A stretch of 64,000 bases of DNA. Origin: an uncultured Roseibium sp. (GTDB taxonomy: Bacteria; Pseudomonadota; Alphaproteobacteria; Rhizobiales; Stappiaceae). Where the stretch lies: assembly GCF_947499295.1 (NCBI RefSeq), contig NZ_CANMNP010000017.1, positions 105,069 through 169,068 of the forward strand. Direction: 5' to 3'. The notes beneath the pieces were generated by a model. The model was not told the origin of the DNA, searched no databases, and saw nothing but the letters and a program-made list of their open reading frames with translations. Below are positions 8,653-18,645 of the stretch, one piece after another (the first letter of the stretch is position 1; the number at the start of each line of letters is the position of its first letter). The translations under genes and the position numbers were made by a program.

Positions 8653-10326
8653 TTATGATCCCAGAATAGCCGGTAGGTTAAGCCCCTGTTCTTTCGCGCA
8701 ATCGAGCGCGATCTCGTAGCCGGCGTCGGCGTGACGCATCACGCCTGTTGCCGGGTCATTCCAGAGCACCCTTTCGATGCGTCGGTCCGCATCCTCGGTG
8801 CCGTCGCAGCAGATCACCATGCCGGAGTGCTGCGAGAATCCCATTCCAACGCCGCCGCCGTGATGAAGCGACACCCAGGTCGCCCCCGATGCCGTGTTGA
8901 GCAAGGCGTTGAGAAGTGGCCAATCCGAAACGGCGTCCGAACCATCCTTCATGGCCTCGGTTTCCCGGTTCGGGGATGCCACCGAACCGCTGTCCAGATG
9001 ATCCCTGCCGATGACCACCGGAGCTTTCAGTTCGCCGGTGCGGACCATTTCGTTGAAGGCAAGGCCCAGTCTGTGACGCTGGCCAAGTCCAACCCAGCAA
9101 ATGCGGGCAGGAAGTCCCTGGAACGCTATGCGTTCTCTTGCCATGTCGAGCCAGTTGTGCAGATGCGGATCGTCCGGGATCAGTTCCTTCACCTTGGCGT
9201 CGGTCTTGTAGATGTCCTCCGGGTCTCCGGAGAGGGCACACCAGCGAAAGGGGCCGATGCCGCGGCAGAAAAGCGGCCGGATATAAGCCGGCACGAAGCC
9301 TGGAAAGGCAAAGGCATTTTCCAGGCCCTCTTCAAGCGCCACTTGTCGAATGTTGTTGCCGTAGTCGAGTGTCGGAACCCCGGCATTCCAGAAGTCGACC
9401 ATTGCTGCGACGTGCACTTTCATGGAGGCGCGAGCCGCTCTTTCCACTGCCTTTGGATCGGATTCGGCTTTCGCCCGCCATTCGGCGACCGTCCAGCCCT
9501 GTGGCAGGTAGCCATTGACCGGGTCGTGCGCGGAAGTCTGGTCGGTGACGATATCCGGTTTGACACCGCGCCTGACCAGTTCGGCAAAGACATCCGCAGC
9601 ATTGGCGATCAAGGCGACCGATTTGGCTTCGCCCGCCTTTGTCCAACGGGTAATCAAGTCCAAAGCCTCGTCCAGAGAGTGCGTCTTTTCATCGACATAC
9701 CCTGTGCGCAGGCGGAAGTCGGCGCTCTTTTCGTCGCACTCGACGGCAAGGCAACATGCTCCGGCCATGACCGCTGCAAGCGGCTGGGCACCGCCCATGC
9801 CGCCAAGGCCGCCGGTCAGGATCCAACGTCCTGTTAGGTCGCCCTCATAGTGCTGCCTACCGGCCTCCATGAAGGTTTCATAGGTGCCCTGAACAATTCC
9901 TTGCGTGCCGATATAGATCCACGACCCAGCAGTCATCTGGCCGTACATGGCCAGGCCCTTCTTGTCGAGCTCGTGAAAGTGATCCCAATTGGCCCAATTG
10001 GGCACAAGGTTGGAATTCGCGATCAGGACGCGGGGCGCATCCTTATGGGTCTTGAAAACGCCAACCGGTTTGCCGGATTGCACCAAGAGCGTTTCGTCGT
10101 CATTCAGGCTCTTTAATCCCGCGACGATACGATCAAAATCCTCCCAGGTTCGCGCTGCCCTGCCGATGCCGCCATAGACCACCAGTTCATGAGGATTTTC
10201 AGCCACGTCCGGGTGAAGGTTGTTCATCAGCATGCGTAGCGGCGCTTCGGTCAGCCATGACTTTGCATTCAGATCTGTGCCGGTCGGAGGGTAGACGTCG
10301 CGGGCGTTGTGGCGACGATCGATCAT
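8653..10326 (-). CDS. hutU: Urocanate hydratase
   Basis: Second step of histidine degradation: urocanate plus water to imidazolonepropionate, cytosolic, with tightly bound NAD+. 557 residues, the usual length. The NAD-binding stretch [13 protein letters not shown] and the active-site region [16 protein letters not shown] are present, as is [15 protein letters not shown] near the C-terminus. The start overlaps the hutG stop by 4 bp (ATGA). Confidence 0.97.
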   Translation of the reverse strand: MIDRRHNARDVYPPTGTDLNAKSWLTEAPLRMLMNNLHPDVAENPHELVVYGGIGRAARTWEDFDRIVAGLKSLNDDETLLVQSGKPVGVFKTHKDAPRVLIANSNLVPNWANWDHFHELDKKGLAMYGQMTAGSWIYIGTQGIVQGTYETFMEAGRQHYEGDLTGRWILTGGLGGMGGAQPLAAVMAGACCLAVECDEKSADFRLRTGYVDEKTHSLDEALDLITRWTKAGEAKSVALIANAADVFAELVRRGVKPDIVTDQTSAHDPVNGYLPQGWTVAEWRAKAESDPKAVERAARASMKVHVAAMVDFWNAGVPTLDYGNNIRQVALEEGLENAFAFPGFVPAYIRPLFCRGIGPFRWCALSGDPEDIYKTDAKVKELIPDDPHLHNWLDMARERIAFQGLPARICWVGLGQRHRLGLAFNEMVRTGELKAPVVIGRDHLDSGSVASPNRETEAMKDGSDAVSDWPLLNALLNTASGATWVSLHHGGGVGMGFSQHSGMVICCDGTEDADRRIERVLWNDPATGVMRHADAGYEIALDCAKEQGLNLPAILGS

Positions 10327-11150
10327 TGTTCGCTCCCAGGTATTTCGGATTTTTTGTTGAGGGTCGGTGCGACGTTTTCAAGTGCACTCAGTATTCTCTT
10401 CAAAGGGCCTCGCAGCCGATCTGCCTTCTCTTCATCAAAGGCAAAGGGCAGGTCTTCACTTGCCAGGTGCGTCCTTTGGGCGAGTTCCATCTGTATGGCG
10501 TGGACGCCGTCGCCTGGATGCCCGTAGTAGCGGGTGGTCCAGCCACCCTTGAAACGGCCATTGAGGACGGAGGTGTATCCTTCGGCGGTTTCAGTGTGGC
10601 TGACGACGGCTGCCTCGACAGCCTGGGCACAGGTGGAACCATTGTTTGTGCCGGTGTTGAAGTCGGGCAGTCTCCCGTCAAAGAGAAACGGAACGACAGA
10701 CCGGATCGAATGGCAGTCAAAAAGAATGGCGACACCGTGCAAGGCCTTCACCCGATTGATTTCGGCTTCAAGGGCTGCGTGGTAAGGGGCATGCCAGGCA
10801 AGTCGTCGGGCTTCGATCTCTGCCGCGTCCGGTTCTTGGCCCTTGTCATAAATGGGACGTCCGTCGAAATCGGTCGTCGGGCAAAGACTTGTCGTATTTT
10901 GCCCCGGATAGAGAGAGACGCCTGTCGGATCCCGATTGGCGTCGATGACATAGCGGTGAAAACCCGCTTTCACCATGGTTGCGCTTGAAAGAAGCCCTTC
11001 GTACAGGCGATCGACATGCCAGTCCGTGTCGGCGAGCTGCAGTCCGGTCTTGTTCAGGCGAACTCGGATGTCGTCCGGCACGAAAGTACCGGCGTGGGGT
11101 ACACCCAGCACAATGGGACCGTCGCCACGGATGACCTCAACCGGCTGCAT
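10323..11150 (-). CDS. hutG: N-formylglutamate deformylase
   Basis: Last step of the five-step histidine pathway: N-formylglutamate to glutamate plus formate. 275 residues of the FGase fold, with metal-ligand motifs VPHAG near the start, [11 protein letters not shown], and FDCHS. An in-frame TTG at 11162 exists, but GGAG sits directly after it and 6 nt before the ATG at 11150, so the ATG is the start. The gene overlaps hutH by 14 bp and hutU by 4 bp. Its presence with hutF shows that formiminoglutamate is handled by deimination, not by direct HutG-type formiminoglutamase. Confidence 0.94.
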   Translation of the reverse strand: MQPVEVIRGDGPIVLGVPHAGTFVPDDIRVRLNKTGLQLADTDWHVDRLYEGLLSSATMVKAGFHRYVIDANRDPTGVSLYPGQNTTSLCPTTDFDGRPIYDKGQEPDAAEIEARRLAWHAPYHAALEAEINRVKALHGVAILFDCHSIRSVVPFLFDGRLPDFNTGTNNGSTCAQAVEAAVVSHTETAEGYTSVLNGRFKGGWTTRYYGHPGDGVHAIQMELAQRTHLASEDLPFAFDEEKADRLRGPLKRILSALENVAPTLNKKSEIPGSEQ

Positions 11151-12693
11151 GGGTATCTCCAAGGCTGATCAGGTGACCTGGTGCAAGAACGGATGCGAGC
11201 GCGCGCGACCGCACAAGTTCAGCGGCAGTTTCAAGGTCGGGTGCCATATAACGGTCGGCGTGAAGGGGCGGAACATCTTCCCGAAGCCTTGCAAGGACGG
11301 ATTGCAAAGCTGCACTTGTCTTGAGAGGCGCCCGGTGTTCAACGCCTTCTGCCGCGCAAAGCAATTCCACGCCAAGTATCTGTGCCAGGTTTGTATTCAT
11401 GCGTGCAAGCCGCATTGCACCGTGAGCGGCCATCGAGACATGGTCTTCCTGGTTGGCGCTGGTCGGCGTTGAATCCGTTGAACATGGGTTCGCCAGATGT
11501 TTGTTCTCGCTCATCAAGGCGGCAGTGGTGACTTCGGCGATCATCATCCCGGAGTTCAGGCCCGGGTCTTTTGCGAGAAACGGAGGAAGATCGAAGGAAA
11601 GGCTGGGGTCGACCATCAGGGCGACGCGGCGCTGGGCGATGGCGCCCAGTTCGGCAATCGCCAGCGCGATCTGGTCGGCGGCAAAGGCGACCGGTTCTGC
11701 ATGAAAGTTTCCTCCGGACACAATCCGATCCGCATCGATCAACACCAGCGGGTTGTCCGTCGCTGCATTGGCTTCAATCTCAAGAGTTCTTCCTGCCATG
11801 CGCAAGAGATCGACGCACGCACCGGCAACCTGAGGCTGGCAGCGGATGCAATAGGGGTCCTGAACACGCTGGTCGCCTTCGCGATGACTGTCACGTATTT
11901 CAGAGCCTTCCATGATCGTGCGCATGGAGTGCGCGACCTCGATCTGACCGCGATGACCGCGCAGTTGATGGATCTCCGGCAGGAGGGGCGCTGTCGATCC
12001 CATGATGGCATCGGTGGACAGGCTGGCGGTCAGGAGTGTTGCCTCGGCGAGCCGCCAGGCCTCGAAGAGCCCGGACAAGGCACAGGCCGTTGAAAACTGA
12101 GTGCCGTTGATCAGGCCAAGGCCTTCTTTGGGGCCGAGTACGACTGGTGTCAGTCCGGCGCTTTCAAGCGCTTCACCGCCTGGCATCCTGTTGCCCGAAT
12201 AGACAGCCTCGCCTTCGCCAATCAGAACTGCGGTCATGTGGGCAAGCGGGGCAAGGTCGCCGGATGCACCGACGGACCCCTGAGACGGGATGACGGGAGT
12301 TATGCCTTTTTCAAGGCAATCCTCAATCAGTCCAAGCACTTCGAAACGCACACCCGAAGCGCCGCGCCCCAGCGACAACAGTTTCAAAACCATCATCAAG
12401 CGGGTGGTCGCACGGTCAAGCGCGTCACCAACTCCGCAGCAATGGGACAGGATCAGGTTGCGTTGCAGCGTTGCGGTGTCTTCCGGCGCAATCTTGACGC
12501 TGGCCAATTTGCCGAAACCGGTGTTGACGCCATAAACGGCGTCACTGCCCGTGGCGGCCTTGGCGATCCGCCCGGCGGCTTCATCGATTGCCGGTTTGGC
12601 ACTTCGGTCGACGAGCACCGCTGTTTCATCCCTGAAAACCGCTTCCAGGTCAGATAGCGTCACGTTGCCGGGGGTCAGGGTAAGAGTGCTCAT
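11137..12693 (-). CDS. hutH: Histidine ammonia-lyase
   Basis: First step: histidine to urocanate plus ammonia, cytosolic homotetramer. 518 residues. The Ala-Ser-Gly triad that forms the MIO cofactor is at about 143-145 ([15 protein letters not shown]), and the catalytic tyrosine motif YGVNTGFG is at 54-61. The family-typical [13 protein letters not shown] is also intact. The start overlaps the hutI stop by 4 bp. Confidence 0.97.
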   Translation of the reverse strand: MSTLTLTPGNVTLSDLEAVFRDETAVLVDRSAKPAIDEAAGRIAKAATGSDAVYGVNTGFGKLASVKIAPEDTATLQRNLILSHCCGVGDALDRATTRLMMVLKLLSLGRGASGVRFEVLGLIEDCLEKGITPVIPSQGSVGASGDLAPLAHMTAVLIGEGEAVYSGNRMPGGEALESAGLTPVVLGPKEGLGLINGTQFSTACALSGLFEAWRLAEATLLTASLSTDAIMGSTAPLLPEIHQLRGHRGQIEVAHSMRTIMEGSEIRDSHREGDQRVQDPYCIRCQPQVAGACVDLLRMAGRTLEIEANAATDNPLVLIDADRIVSGGNFHAEPVAFAADQIALAIAELGAIAQRRVALMVDPSLSFDLPPFLAKDPGLNSGMMIAEVTTAALMSENKHLANPCSTDSTPTSANQEDHVSMAAHGAMRLARMNTNLAQILGVELLCAAEGVEHRAPLKTSAALQSVLARLREDVPPLHADRYMAPDLETAAELVRSRALASVLAPGHLISLGDTHAAG

Positions 12694-13895
12694 TCAGAGC
12701 CTCCGAAAATGCGTTTCTGGAGTGAATTGAAGCCGATCCGGTAAGAAAGCTCGGCCGGATGGTCGACATCCCAGATAGCAAGATCAGCGCGCATGCCTGC
12801 CTTGAGGCAACCCTGGTCTTCAAGGTTCAGCGCTCTGGCGGCTTCACGTGTGACACCGGCAAGAGCTTCTTCCGGTGTCATGCGGAACAGTGTACAGCCC
12901 ATGTTCATTGTGGTCAGCAACGAGGCGAGAGGCGAAGACCCCGGATTGCAATCCGTTGCCAGGGCGATCGGCACGCCAGCCTGGCGCAACAATTCAAGCG
13001 GAGGCAATTGCGTTTCGCGTAATGTATAGAAGGCCCCTGGCAAAAGCACGGCAACCGAGCCACTTGTTCCGAGCGCCTGAACGCCCGCTTCATCCAAAAA
13101 TTCCAGATGATCGGCCGAGAGTGCGCCATAGGATGCGGCAAGTGCCGTTCCACCGAGATTGGAAAGCTGCTCGGCGTGAAGTTTGACCGGAAGACCGAGC
13201 TCCTTGGCCTTGTTGAAAACTCTTGCAATCTGCTCGGGAGAAAAGGCAATGCTTTCGCAAAAGCCGTCGACGGCGTCTACGAGGTTTTCCGACTTAGCCT
13301 CTTCCAGCGTGGGCAGGCAAATCTCTTCCAGATACGCGTCAGACCGCTCTTTGTATTCAGCCGGTATGGCATGTGCACCAAGAAAACTGGTGCGTATGTG
13401 GATCGGTCTTTTTTTGGAAATGCTGCGAGCTGTCCGCAGCATGCGCAGTTCCGTTTCGCGGTCGAGACCGTAACCCGACTTGACTTCGATTGCCGTTACG
13501 CCTTCGCGGATCAGCGCGTCAACCCGCGTCAGGGCAGATGCAAGAAGTTCTTCTTCGCTTGCTTCCCTGGTTGCCGACACGGTTGAAACAATGCCGCCGC
13601 CCGCGCGCGCGATTTCCTCGTAGCTTGCACCTTGAAGCCGCATTTCAAATTCGCGTGCGCGGTTGCCGCCGAATACGACATGTGTGTGGCAGTCGATGAG
13701 CCCGGGAGTGACCAACCGGCCATCAAGATCTTCCGAAGGAAGCTCTCTGTCATCTGTCGATAGGTCCTGATCGCGGCCAGCAAATGCGAGCCGGTCTCCA
13801 TCGATCACCAGAGCACCCTGTTCGACAAGTCCATAGGCCGCACCGTTGGCGGTAAAGGTCGCGAGCTTGGCGTTGGTCAGAAGGCGTCTGGACAA
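12690..13895 (-). CDS. hutI: Imidazolonepropionase
   Basis: Third step: imidazolonepropionate to N-formimino-glutamate; amidohydrolase-fold metalloenzyme of 401 residues. The metal motif [10 protein letters not shown] gives H70 and H72; [12 protein letters not shown] and [10 protein letters not shown] are the later ligand motifs. The start is TTG at 13895 with GAGG 7 nt upstream; the nearby ATG at 13902 is in another frame. It is first in the minus-strand hut operon and divergent from hutF. Confidence 0.95.
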   Translation of the reverse strand: MSRRLLTNAKLATFTANGAAYGLVEQGALVIDGDRLAFAGRDQDLSTDDRELPSEDLDGRLVTPGLIDCHTHVVFGGNRAREFEMRLQGASYEEIARAGGGIVSTVSATREASEEELLASALTRVDALIREGVTAIEVKSGYGLDRETELRMLRTARSISKKRPIHIRTSFLGAHAIPAEYKERSDAYLEEICLPTLEEAKSENLVDAVDGFCESIAFSPEQIARVFNKAKELGLPVKLHAEQLSNLGGTALAASYGALSADHLEFLDEAGVQALGTSGSVAVLLPGAFYTLRETQLPPLELLRQAGVPIALATDCNPGSSPLASLLTTMNMGCTLFRMTPEEALAGVTREAARALNLEDQGCLKAGMRADLAIWDVDHPAELSYRIGFNSLQKRIFGGSE

Positions 13896-13931
13896 GGCCC
13901 ATCCTCGGCTTGATTAGATTGTGCTATTCGA

Positions 13932-13951
13932 TAATATGCATGCACATATTA
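13932..13951. promoter_or_regulatory. Dyad in hutI-hutF divergent promoter, probable HutC operator
   Basis: Arms TAATATG (13932-13938) and CATATTA (13945-13951) are perfect complements around 6 nt, and TGCATGCA (13937-13944) is itself palindromic. The site lies 37 bp from the hutI start and 24 bp from the hutF ATG. GntR-family HutC proteins bind AT-rich dyads in hut promoters and are released by urocanate. Assignment to the hutC product at 15368 is inference. Confidence 0.6.
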
Positions 13952-13974
13952 AGGTGTCAACGAAGGAAAGCGAC

Positions 13975-15354
13975 ATGGCGACCAACTCGGCAACAGAAGT
14001 TTTTGCAGAGCAGGCGCTGCTGCCGTCCGGTTGGTCAGAAAATGTTGTGGTGAGCCTTGGTGAGGACGGAAAAATCAAGGACGTGGTGACTGGTGCAAAC
14101 CCGATCGGACTACGGGTTGCAGTCCTTTTACCGGCACCCGTAAACCTCCACAGTCATGCCTTCCAGCGGGCCATGGCGGGAATGAGTGAACGGCGTGGAA
14201 CAGAACAGCGCGACAGTTTCTGGACCTGGCGCCAGATCATGTTTCGTTTTCTTGATGCATTGACGCCTGACGATGTCGAAGCGATTGCGGCCTTTGTCCA
14301 GATGGAAATGCTGGAAGCAGGATATGCCGCCGTCGGAGAATTCCATTATTTGCATCATCAGCGGGGAGGTGTCCCATACGACAATCCGGCCGAGCTTTCA
14401 GACAGGATTATCTCGGCCGCCGCAAACACTGGTATTGGTCTGACACATTTGCCTGTGCTTTATCAGCATGGCGGCTGTGATCGCCGCGCGCTCGCCGCGG
14501 GCCAGATCCGTTTTGGAAATGATCTTCAAAGCTTCGAGAAGCTTTATGAAAAAGCCGCAAAGTCACTCAAGGCATTGCCGGGTGATGCAGCAATCGGCAT
14601 TGCGCCGCATTCCTTGAGAGCCGTAGACGAAGACGGTTTGCAGGCGGTTGTAAATCTGGCAGGTGACAAGCCGCTTCACATGCATCTGGCTGAGCAAGTT
14701 CCAGAAGTGGAAGAGGTCCTCGCGGCCAAGGGAGCGCGCCCGGTGGAATGGTTGCTGAAAAACCATGATGTCGAACCGAACTGGTGTCTGATCCACTGTA
14801 CTCAGATGACACAGGAAGAGACGAGCGCTCTGGCATCGACCGGTGCTATCGCAGGGCTTTGCCCCATTACGGAGTCCAGCCTCGGCGACGGTATCTTCGA
14901 TGGTGTCCGGTATTTGGCGCAGGGTGGCCGCTTTGGGTTCGGTTCAGATTCCAACCTCCGGATTTCCCTTTCGGAAGAGCTGCGGACGTTCGAATACTCT
15001 CAACGTTTGAGAGACCAGAGCCGGGCAACAGTTGCAACAGCAGAAATGTCGACTGGGCGGGTGCTCTATGAGGGGGCGGCCGAAGGCGGTGCTCAGGCGG
15101 CAGGTCGAAACGCAGGCTCAATCGCGGTGGGAAGGCTTGCGGATCTTGTCGCACTCAACGGGAATGCCATCGATCTTGACGGACGCAAGGGCGACGAGAT
15201 CCTGGATACTTTTGTCTTTGCAGGTGACGATCGTATGGTTTCGGAGGTCTGGTCGGCCGGACGGCATGTTGTTTCGAGTGGAAAGCATGTAAAAGGCGAG
15301 GCCATCCGCACAAAATTCCGGGCCACAATGGCTGCGTTGCGCGATCGACTATAA
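13975..15354 (+). CDS. hutF: Formimidoylglutamate deiminase
   Basis: Fourth step: N-formimino-glutamate to N-formylglutamate plus ammonia. About 459 residues of the amidohydrolase superfamily. Metal motifs are LHSHAFQRAM, MHLAEQ, HCTQM and GSDSN. The frame is open back to a GTG at 13921, but that would place the 13932-13951 dyad inside the gene; the ATG at 13975 has GAAGGAAAG just upstream and gives the normal family start. hutC follows 13 bp later. Confidence 0.94.
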   Translation: MATNSATEVFAEQALLPSGWSENVVVSLGEDGKIKDVVTGANPIGLRVAVLLPAPVNLHSHAFQRAMAGMSERRGTEQRDSFWTWRQIMFRFLDALTPDDVEAIAAFVQMEMLEAGYAAVGEFHYLHHQRGGVPYDNPAELSDRIISAAANTGIGLTHLPVLYQHGGCDRRALAAGQIRFGNDLQSFEKLYEKAAKSLKALPGDAAIGIAPHSLRAVDEDGLQAVVNLAGDKPLHMHLAEQVPEVEEVLAAKGARPVEWLLKNHDVEPNWCLIHCTQMTQEETSALASTGAIAGLCPITESSLGDGIFDGVRYLAQGGRFGFGSDSNLRISLSEELRTFEYSQRLRDQSRATVATAEMSTGRVLYEGAAEGGAQAAGRNAGSIAVGRLADLVALNGNAIDLDGRKGDEILDTFVFAGDDRMVSEVWSAGRHVVSSGKHVKGEAIRTKFRATMAALRDRL

Positions 15355-15367
15355 CTGGAATGACGAC

Positions 15368-16069
15368 TTGACGTTGAGCGAAACAAATTCCTGGACTGGC
15401 ATTCGCAAGGAGCTGTTGCGACGCATTCATAGCCGGATCTGGCAGCCGGGCGAGCAGATCCCGCATGAGGCAGACCTTGCAGAGGAATTTGGCTGTGCCC
15501 GGACAACGGTCAACCGAGCGCTGAGAGACCTTGCAGAAAGCGGCCTTGTTGTGCGAAAGCGGCGTGCGGGAACACGTGTCGCGCTCAACCCGCCTCAACG
15601 GGCGACCCTGACAATTCCGATCATTCGGGAGGAAGTCGAGGCAACGGGCAGGACGTACCGCCACAGTCTTCTGGAACGCGACTTTCGCCCCCTGCCACCC
15701 ATGTTGCATGGCGCGTTTCAGGCAACGCTTGGAGAAGATGTTCTCTACCTGAAAACGCTGCATTTTGCCGATGACAGGCCTTATTCCTATGAAGAACGCT
15801 ATATCAATCTGAACGCAGCGCCAGAGGCACGGGATACGGCTTTTGACGAGGTTAGTGCGAACGAGTGGCTGGTCCACAATGCACCCTATAGCCACGGCGA
15901 CATTTCCTTTTTTGCAGTCAATGCGGACAAGACCCTGTCGCGCAAACTGGATGCCGGCACAGGGACGGCCCTTTTTGCGATGGAGCGCATCACGTGGGCC
16001 GGAAATATGCCGATTACCCATGTTCGCCTGATTTTCGCCCCCGGCTATAGGATGCGGACGGAGATCTGA
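15368..16069 (+). CDS. hutC: Histidine utilisation repressor, GntR/HutC family
   Basis: Transcription factor of 233 residues. An N-terminal winged HTH (residues about 10-75, with EADLAEEFGCARTTVNRALRDL) is followed by a UTRA ligand domain. HutC proteins repress hut genes and respond to urocanate. The start is TTG at 15368; the only nearby ATG (15360) stops after three codons. A second TTG two codons on is possible. It is cotranscribed with hutF and ends 12 bp from the convergent tonB gene. Confidence 0.9.
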   Translation: MTLSETNSWTGIRKELLRRIHSRIWQPGEQIPHEADLAEEFGCARTTVNRALRDLAESGLVVRKRRAGTRVALNPPQRATLTIPIIREEVEATGRTYRHSLLERDFRPLPPMLHGAFQATLGEDVLYLKTLHFADDRPYSYEERYINLNAAPEARDTAFDEVSANEWLVHNAPYSHGDISFFAVNADKTLSRKLDAGTGTALFAMERITWAGNMPITHVRLIFAPGYRMRTEI

Positions 16070-16080
16070 CGCCGGCAGCG

Positions 16081-17181
16081 TCACCTCATGGCAACCGGCA
16101 GGGTAAAGGACCATGAGGCTCGGGACCCTGGGATGGGTGGAAACGGTGCTGCGCGCTGCACGGCTTTCACGACGGCAGTGTCGAAAGGTTTCGAGCCCGA
16201 AGATTTCGCAAGTTGAATGCCGGTGACAGCGCCGTTCTTTTGAACGGTAAATCGAACCACGGCGTCACTTTGGGCCCTTCTGCCACCACGCGGTGCCCGC
16301 ACAGACCTCAAAAGTTTCCGATGCACCTTGGCCGGGTAGTTGGTCGTATCCGCATTGCCAGCTGACTTGGCCTTGCCCTTTCGCTGCGATCCGCCTTTTT
16401 GAGCCGTGCGACTGGAACTGCCGCCTGCACCATTTCGGCTGGCGGTTTGCGGTTTCTGTGCTTGTTTTTCCGGTTTCTTAGAGATTGTCTTGACCACCTC
16501 GCGGTTCGTCGGTCTCGGTTTGACACGTGGACTGGGTGTTGCCTCGGATCGTTCAACAATTGGCGCATTCTCCGCCTCGATTGCAGTCTGTTTTTTGGCG
16601 GGCATAGGGTCAATTGCCACGCTTTGGGTATTTGCTGCTTGTGGAAGGACTTGAATTGGCCGTGCCTGGCTCGGTTCCAAGGGGATGTGCGGGGCAGGGG
16701 TGATCTTTGATACCTGTTTGGTGTCTCGGGCGGGCGTTTGGGTTTGACTGCTGACAGTCTTCGCAATTTCCACGGGGGTGAGCGCGCGCGATGTGACGGC
16801 CAGGGCTTTTGCCTGAGAGGTTGGAAGACTGACGGCTGTCTGAGGGCTTGGAACAACAACGGCCGGAACGATCGGATCAACCGGTGTTGTGACTTTGCTC
16901 TTCGATGGGGTGCGTGACTCAACCCTCGCAGTCTTGTTTTTTGCGCTCTTGACCGGGTGTCGGGTCGCTGTTGCGTCGACCGGCACGGTAATCGCGAGTT
17001 GTTCGACTGAGCCGGAGACAATCGTGTTGAAGGCAGCTTCACCCAGCACTGCATGCTGTAGGGCGCCGCCACCCGCATGCTCGAGAACCTGAGCATCTTT
17101 CATAGTGAGAGCAGCGGCGATCACGTGGACTACAAGCGACAAAAAGACAGCGATAAAAAACGGTCGGTGAATTGATTTCAT
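16081..17181 (-). CDS. tonB: TonB-family energy transducer of the haem locus
   Basis: Inner-membrane-anchored protein of 366 residues that spans the periplasm and couples proton motive force to the outer-membrane receptor. One N-terminal membrane anchor (about 8-27) is followed by a long Pro/Lys/Ser/Thr-rich spacer (about 60-270) and a TonB C-terminal domain (about 285-366, from SDAVVRFTVQKNGAVTGIQL). The start overlaps exbD by 4 bp. It is the last gene of the receptor-exbB-exbD-exbD-tonB run. Confidence 0.87.
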   Translation of the reverse strand: MKSIHRPFFIAVFLSLVVHVIAAALTMKDAQVLEHAGGGALQHAVLGEAAFNTIVSGSVEQLAITVPVDATATRHPVKSAKNKTARVESRTPSKSKVTTPVDPIVPAVVVPSPQTAVSLPTSQAKALAVTSRALTPVEIAKTVSSQTQTPARDTKQVSKITPAPHIPLEPSQARPIQVLPQAANTQSVAIDPMPAKKQTAIEAENAPIVERSEATPSPRVKPRPTNREVVKTISKKPEKQAQKPQTASRNGAGGSSSRTAQKGGSQRKGKAKSAGNADTTNYPAKVHRKLLRSVRAPRGGRRAQSDAVVRFTVQKNGAVTGIQLAKSSGSKPFDTAVVKAVQRAAPFPPIPGSRASWSFTLPVAMR

Positions 17182-17579
17182 TTGTCGACGGTCCGGGTGA
17201 CGACGACAACGGTGTCAGCGCTCGCGCTATAAAGGGCTTTGACGTGCTGGAGCAGCTTTCCTGCCTCCAGGTTTTTGTCTGCCGCCAGTTTGACCTGTTT
17301 TGGCTCTCCATCGCGCCCCGTCAAATGGTTTGCAAGATAATCTTCAACGGTCACAGGTGTTTCACGATAAACCAGCGTTCCATCCGCGCGCGCGTACAGG
17401 GCGTCCGGGGGCGGCAAGGGATCCGAGCCCCTCGTATCCGACAGGACGACGTCAGGATCTTGCGGCGGTGTCAACTGTCCCGCGACCAGGAAGAAGATCA
17501 GCATCAAGAACACGATGTTGATAAGGGAAATCGTGGTTTCCAAGGGACGCTTGGGCGGGTTTCGCCGAACTCTGATCAT
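17178..17579 (-). CDS. exbD: ExbD-family biopolymer transport protein (second copy)
   Basis: Proton-channel partner of ExbB, 133 residues: short cytoplasmic tail, one membrane helix (LINIVFLMLIFFLVAGQ, about 18-34), then a periplasmic domain. The helix carries N at the position where ExbD/TolR proteins usually have the proton-carrying Asp (LIDVVF), whereas the neighbouring copy has LVDVIF. The two proteins may therefore form an unequal pair in which only one copy carries the proton. The start overlaps the preceding exbD stop by 4 bp. Confidence 0.83.
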   Translation of the reverse strand: MIRVRRNPPKRPLETTISLINIVFLMLIFFLVAGQLTPPQDPDVVLSDTRGSDPLPPPDALYARADGTLVYRETPVTVEDYLANHLTGRDGEPKQVKLAADKNLEAGKLLQHVKALYSASADTVVVVTRTVDK

Positions 17580-17962
17580 TCTGGACCTGCAACTATTATT
17601 GCGAGCCCTTGAATATTGTTGAGCTGACCCATGACGGTCACGAGTTGCTGCGTTGTGGTTTGGCCGCGCACAAGCACCAGCAAACTGTCGATTTCGCGTG
17701 ACTGCAGTGCCTGTGCCTTTGCCCGAAGTTCAGTCTCTGCTATCTCGCTGCCGTTGAGCCGCAGTCTTTCCTGGTCAAGAACGAGCAGAGCTTGCGGAAC
17801 TGCGCCTTGACCTCCGCTTCCTGCCGGACCTCCAATTTTTACCTGACCGAAACTTGTGAAGGTGGAGGACAGCATGAAGAACAGCAAAAGCAGGAAAATG
17901 ACGTCGACCAGGGGTGTCAGGGAGATTGGTATTGGTTTGCGGACTGGGCGATCAAGGTGCAT
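17576..17962 (-). CDS. exbD: ExbD-family biopolymer transport protein (first copy)
   Basis: 128 residues from the ATG at 17962 (an in-frame TTG lies two codons upstream). The membrane helix contains the proton-carrying Asp in LTPLVDVIFLLLLFFML, followed by a periplasmic domain. It overlaps exbB by 11 bp and the second exbD by 4 bp. With exbB and tonB it forms the energising complex for the haem receptor at 19149-21263. Confidence 0.86.
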   Translation of the reverse strand: MHLDRPVRKPIPISLTPLVDVIFLLLLFFMLSSTFTSFGQVKIGGPAGSGGQGAVPQALLVLDQERLRLNGSEIAETELRAKAQALQSREIDSLLVLVRGQTTTQQLVTVMGQLNNIQGLAIIVAGPE

Positions 17963-18635
17963 AGGCAAGCTGTTGTCCGGGATGAATGCCGGCTTTGTTG
18001 CTGGTCGTCTTTTGTTTCAAAAGCACTGAAGATGTCAGTGTTTCTGTGGCGACACGTTCGGCTTCCAGCCGCGCTTCAAGCCAGGTAACGACCAGAGACA
18101 CCGGCATGGCGACGCCGAGGCCAGCTGCCGTTGTCATCAAAGCAACCCAGATGCCACCTGCAAGTGCGGAAGGATCCACGTTGTTTCCTGCAGATTGGAG
18201 TGCTTGGAATGCGTCGATCATGCCAAGAACCGTCCCGAAAAGACCAATCAGCGGGGCGATCTGAGCAATTGCTTCCAGCGCTCTGACTCCTTTTGAGAAA
18301 TGATGCAGATCTCCCATGGCCAGTACGCTGACCTGTTCTTCAATATCCGTTTTTTCGGTCCGGCGTCCGAGGAGCGTCAAAGTGGTTCGTAGTGCTTTTT
18401 CAGCCGCGCTTTTCGGTTGAGCAACGCAGGCTGCCGCATCGGCAAATCGGCCTTGCTGCCACAAAGAGGCGGCCTCACGTGCGTTCCGGGCGTTTCCGAT
18501 CCGGCATAGCTGAAACTCTGCGATCTTTACGATGATCAACGCCAGGGCGACCACGGAAAGGCCGGCAATGACGGTAACAACAGGACCGCCTAGTGCGAGC
18601 AGCGCAGAAATATGATTGTACAGATCATAAAGCAT
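17952..18635 (-). CDS. exbB: ExbB / MotA-TolQ-ExbB family proton channel protein
   Basis: Inner-membrane channel subunit, 227 residues. There is one N-terminal membrane helix and a conserved C-terminal pair, with the family signature around LEAIAQIAPLIGLFGTVLGMIDAF and GGIWVALMTTAAGLGVAMP. The ATG at 18635 has AGGAG 8 nt upstream; the frame runs on to 18713, but the extra residues have no family match and would overlap the upstream gene. Energises TonB with the two ExbD proteins. Confidence 0.88.
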   Translation of the reverse strand: MLYDLYNHISALLALGGPVVTVIAGLSVVALALIIVKIAEFQLCRIGNARNAREAASLWQQGRFADAAACVAQPKSAAEKALRTTLTLLGRRTEKTDIEEQVSVLAMGDLHHFSKGVRALEAIAQIAPLIGLFGTVLGMIDAFQALQSAGNNVDPSALAGGIWVALMTTAAGLGVAMPVSLVVTWLEARLEAERVATETLTSSVLLKQKTTSNKAGIHPGQQLAYAP

Positions 18636-18645
18636 GTGTGAGCTC

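Noticed and set aside
8731..9837. Plus-strand frame of 368 codons opposite hutU
   Set aside because: Antisense shadow of a well-conserved hutU; no recognisable domain.
13921..13974. N-terminal extension of hutF to 13921
   Set aside because: It would put the 13932-13951 dyad in the coding region and lacks family similarity.
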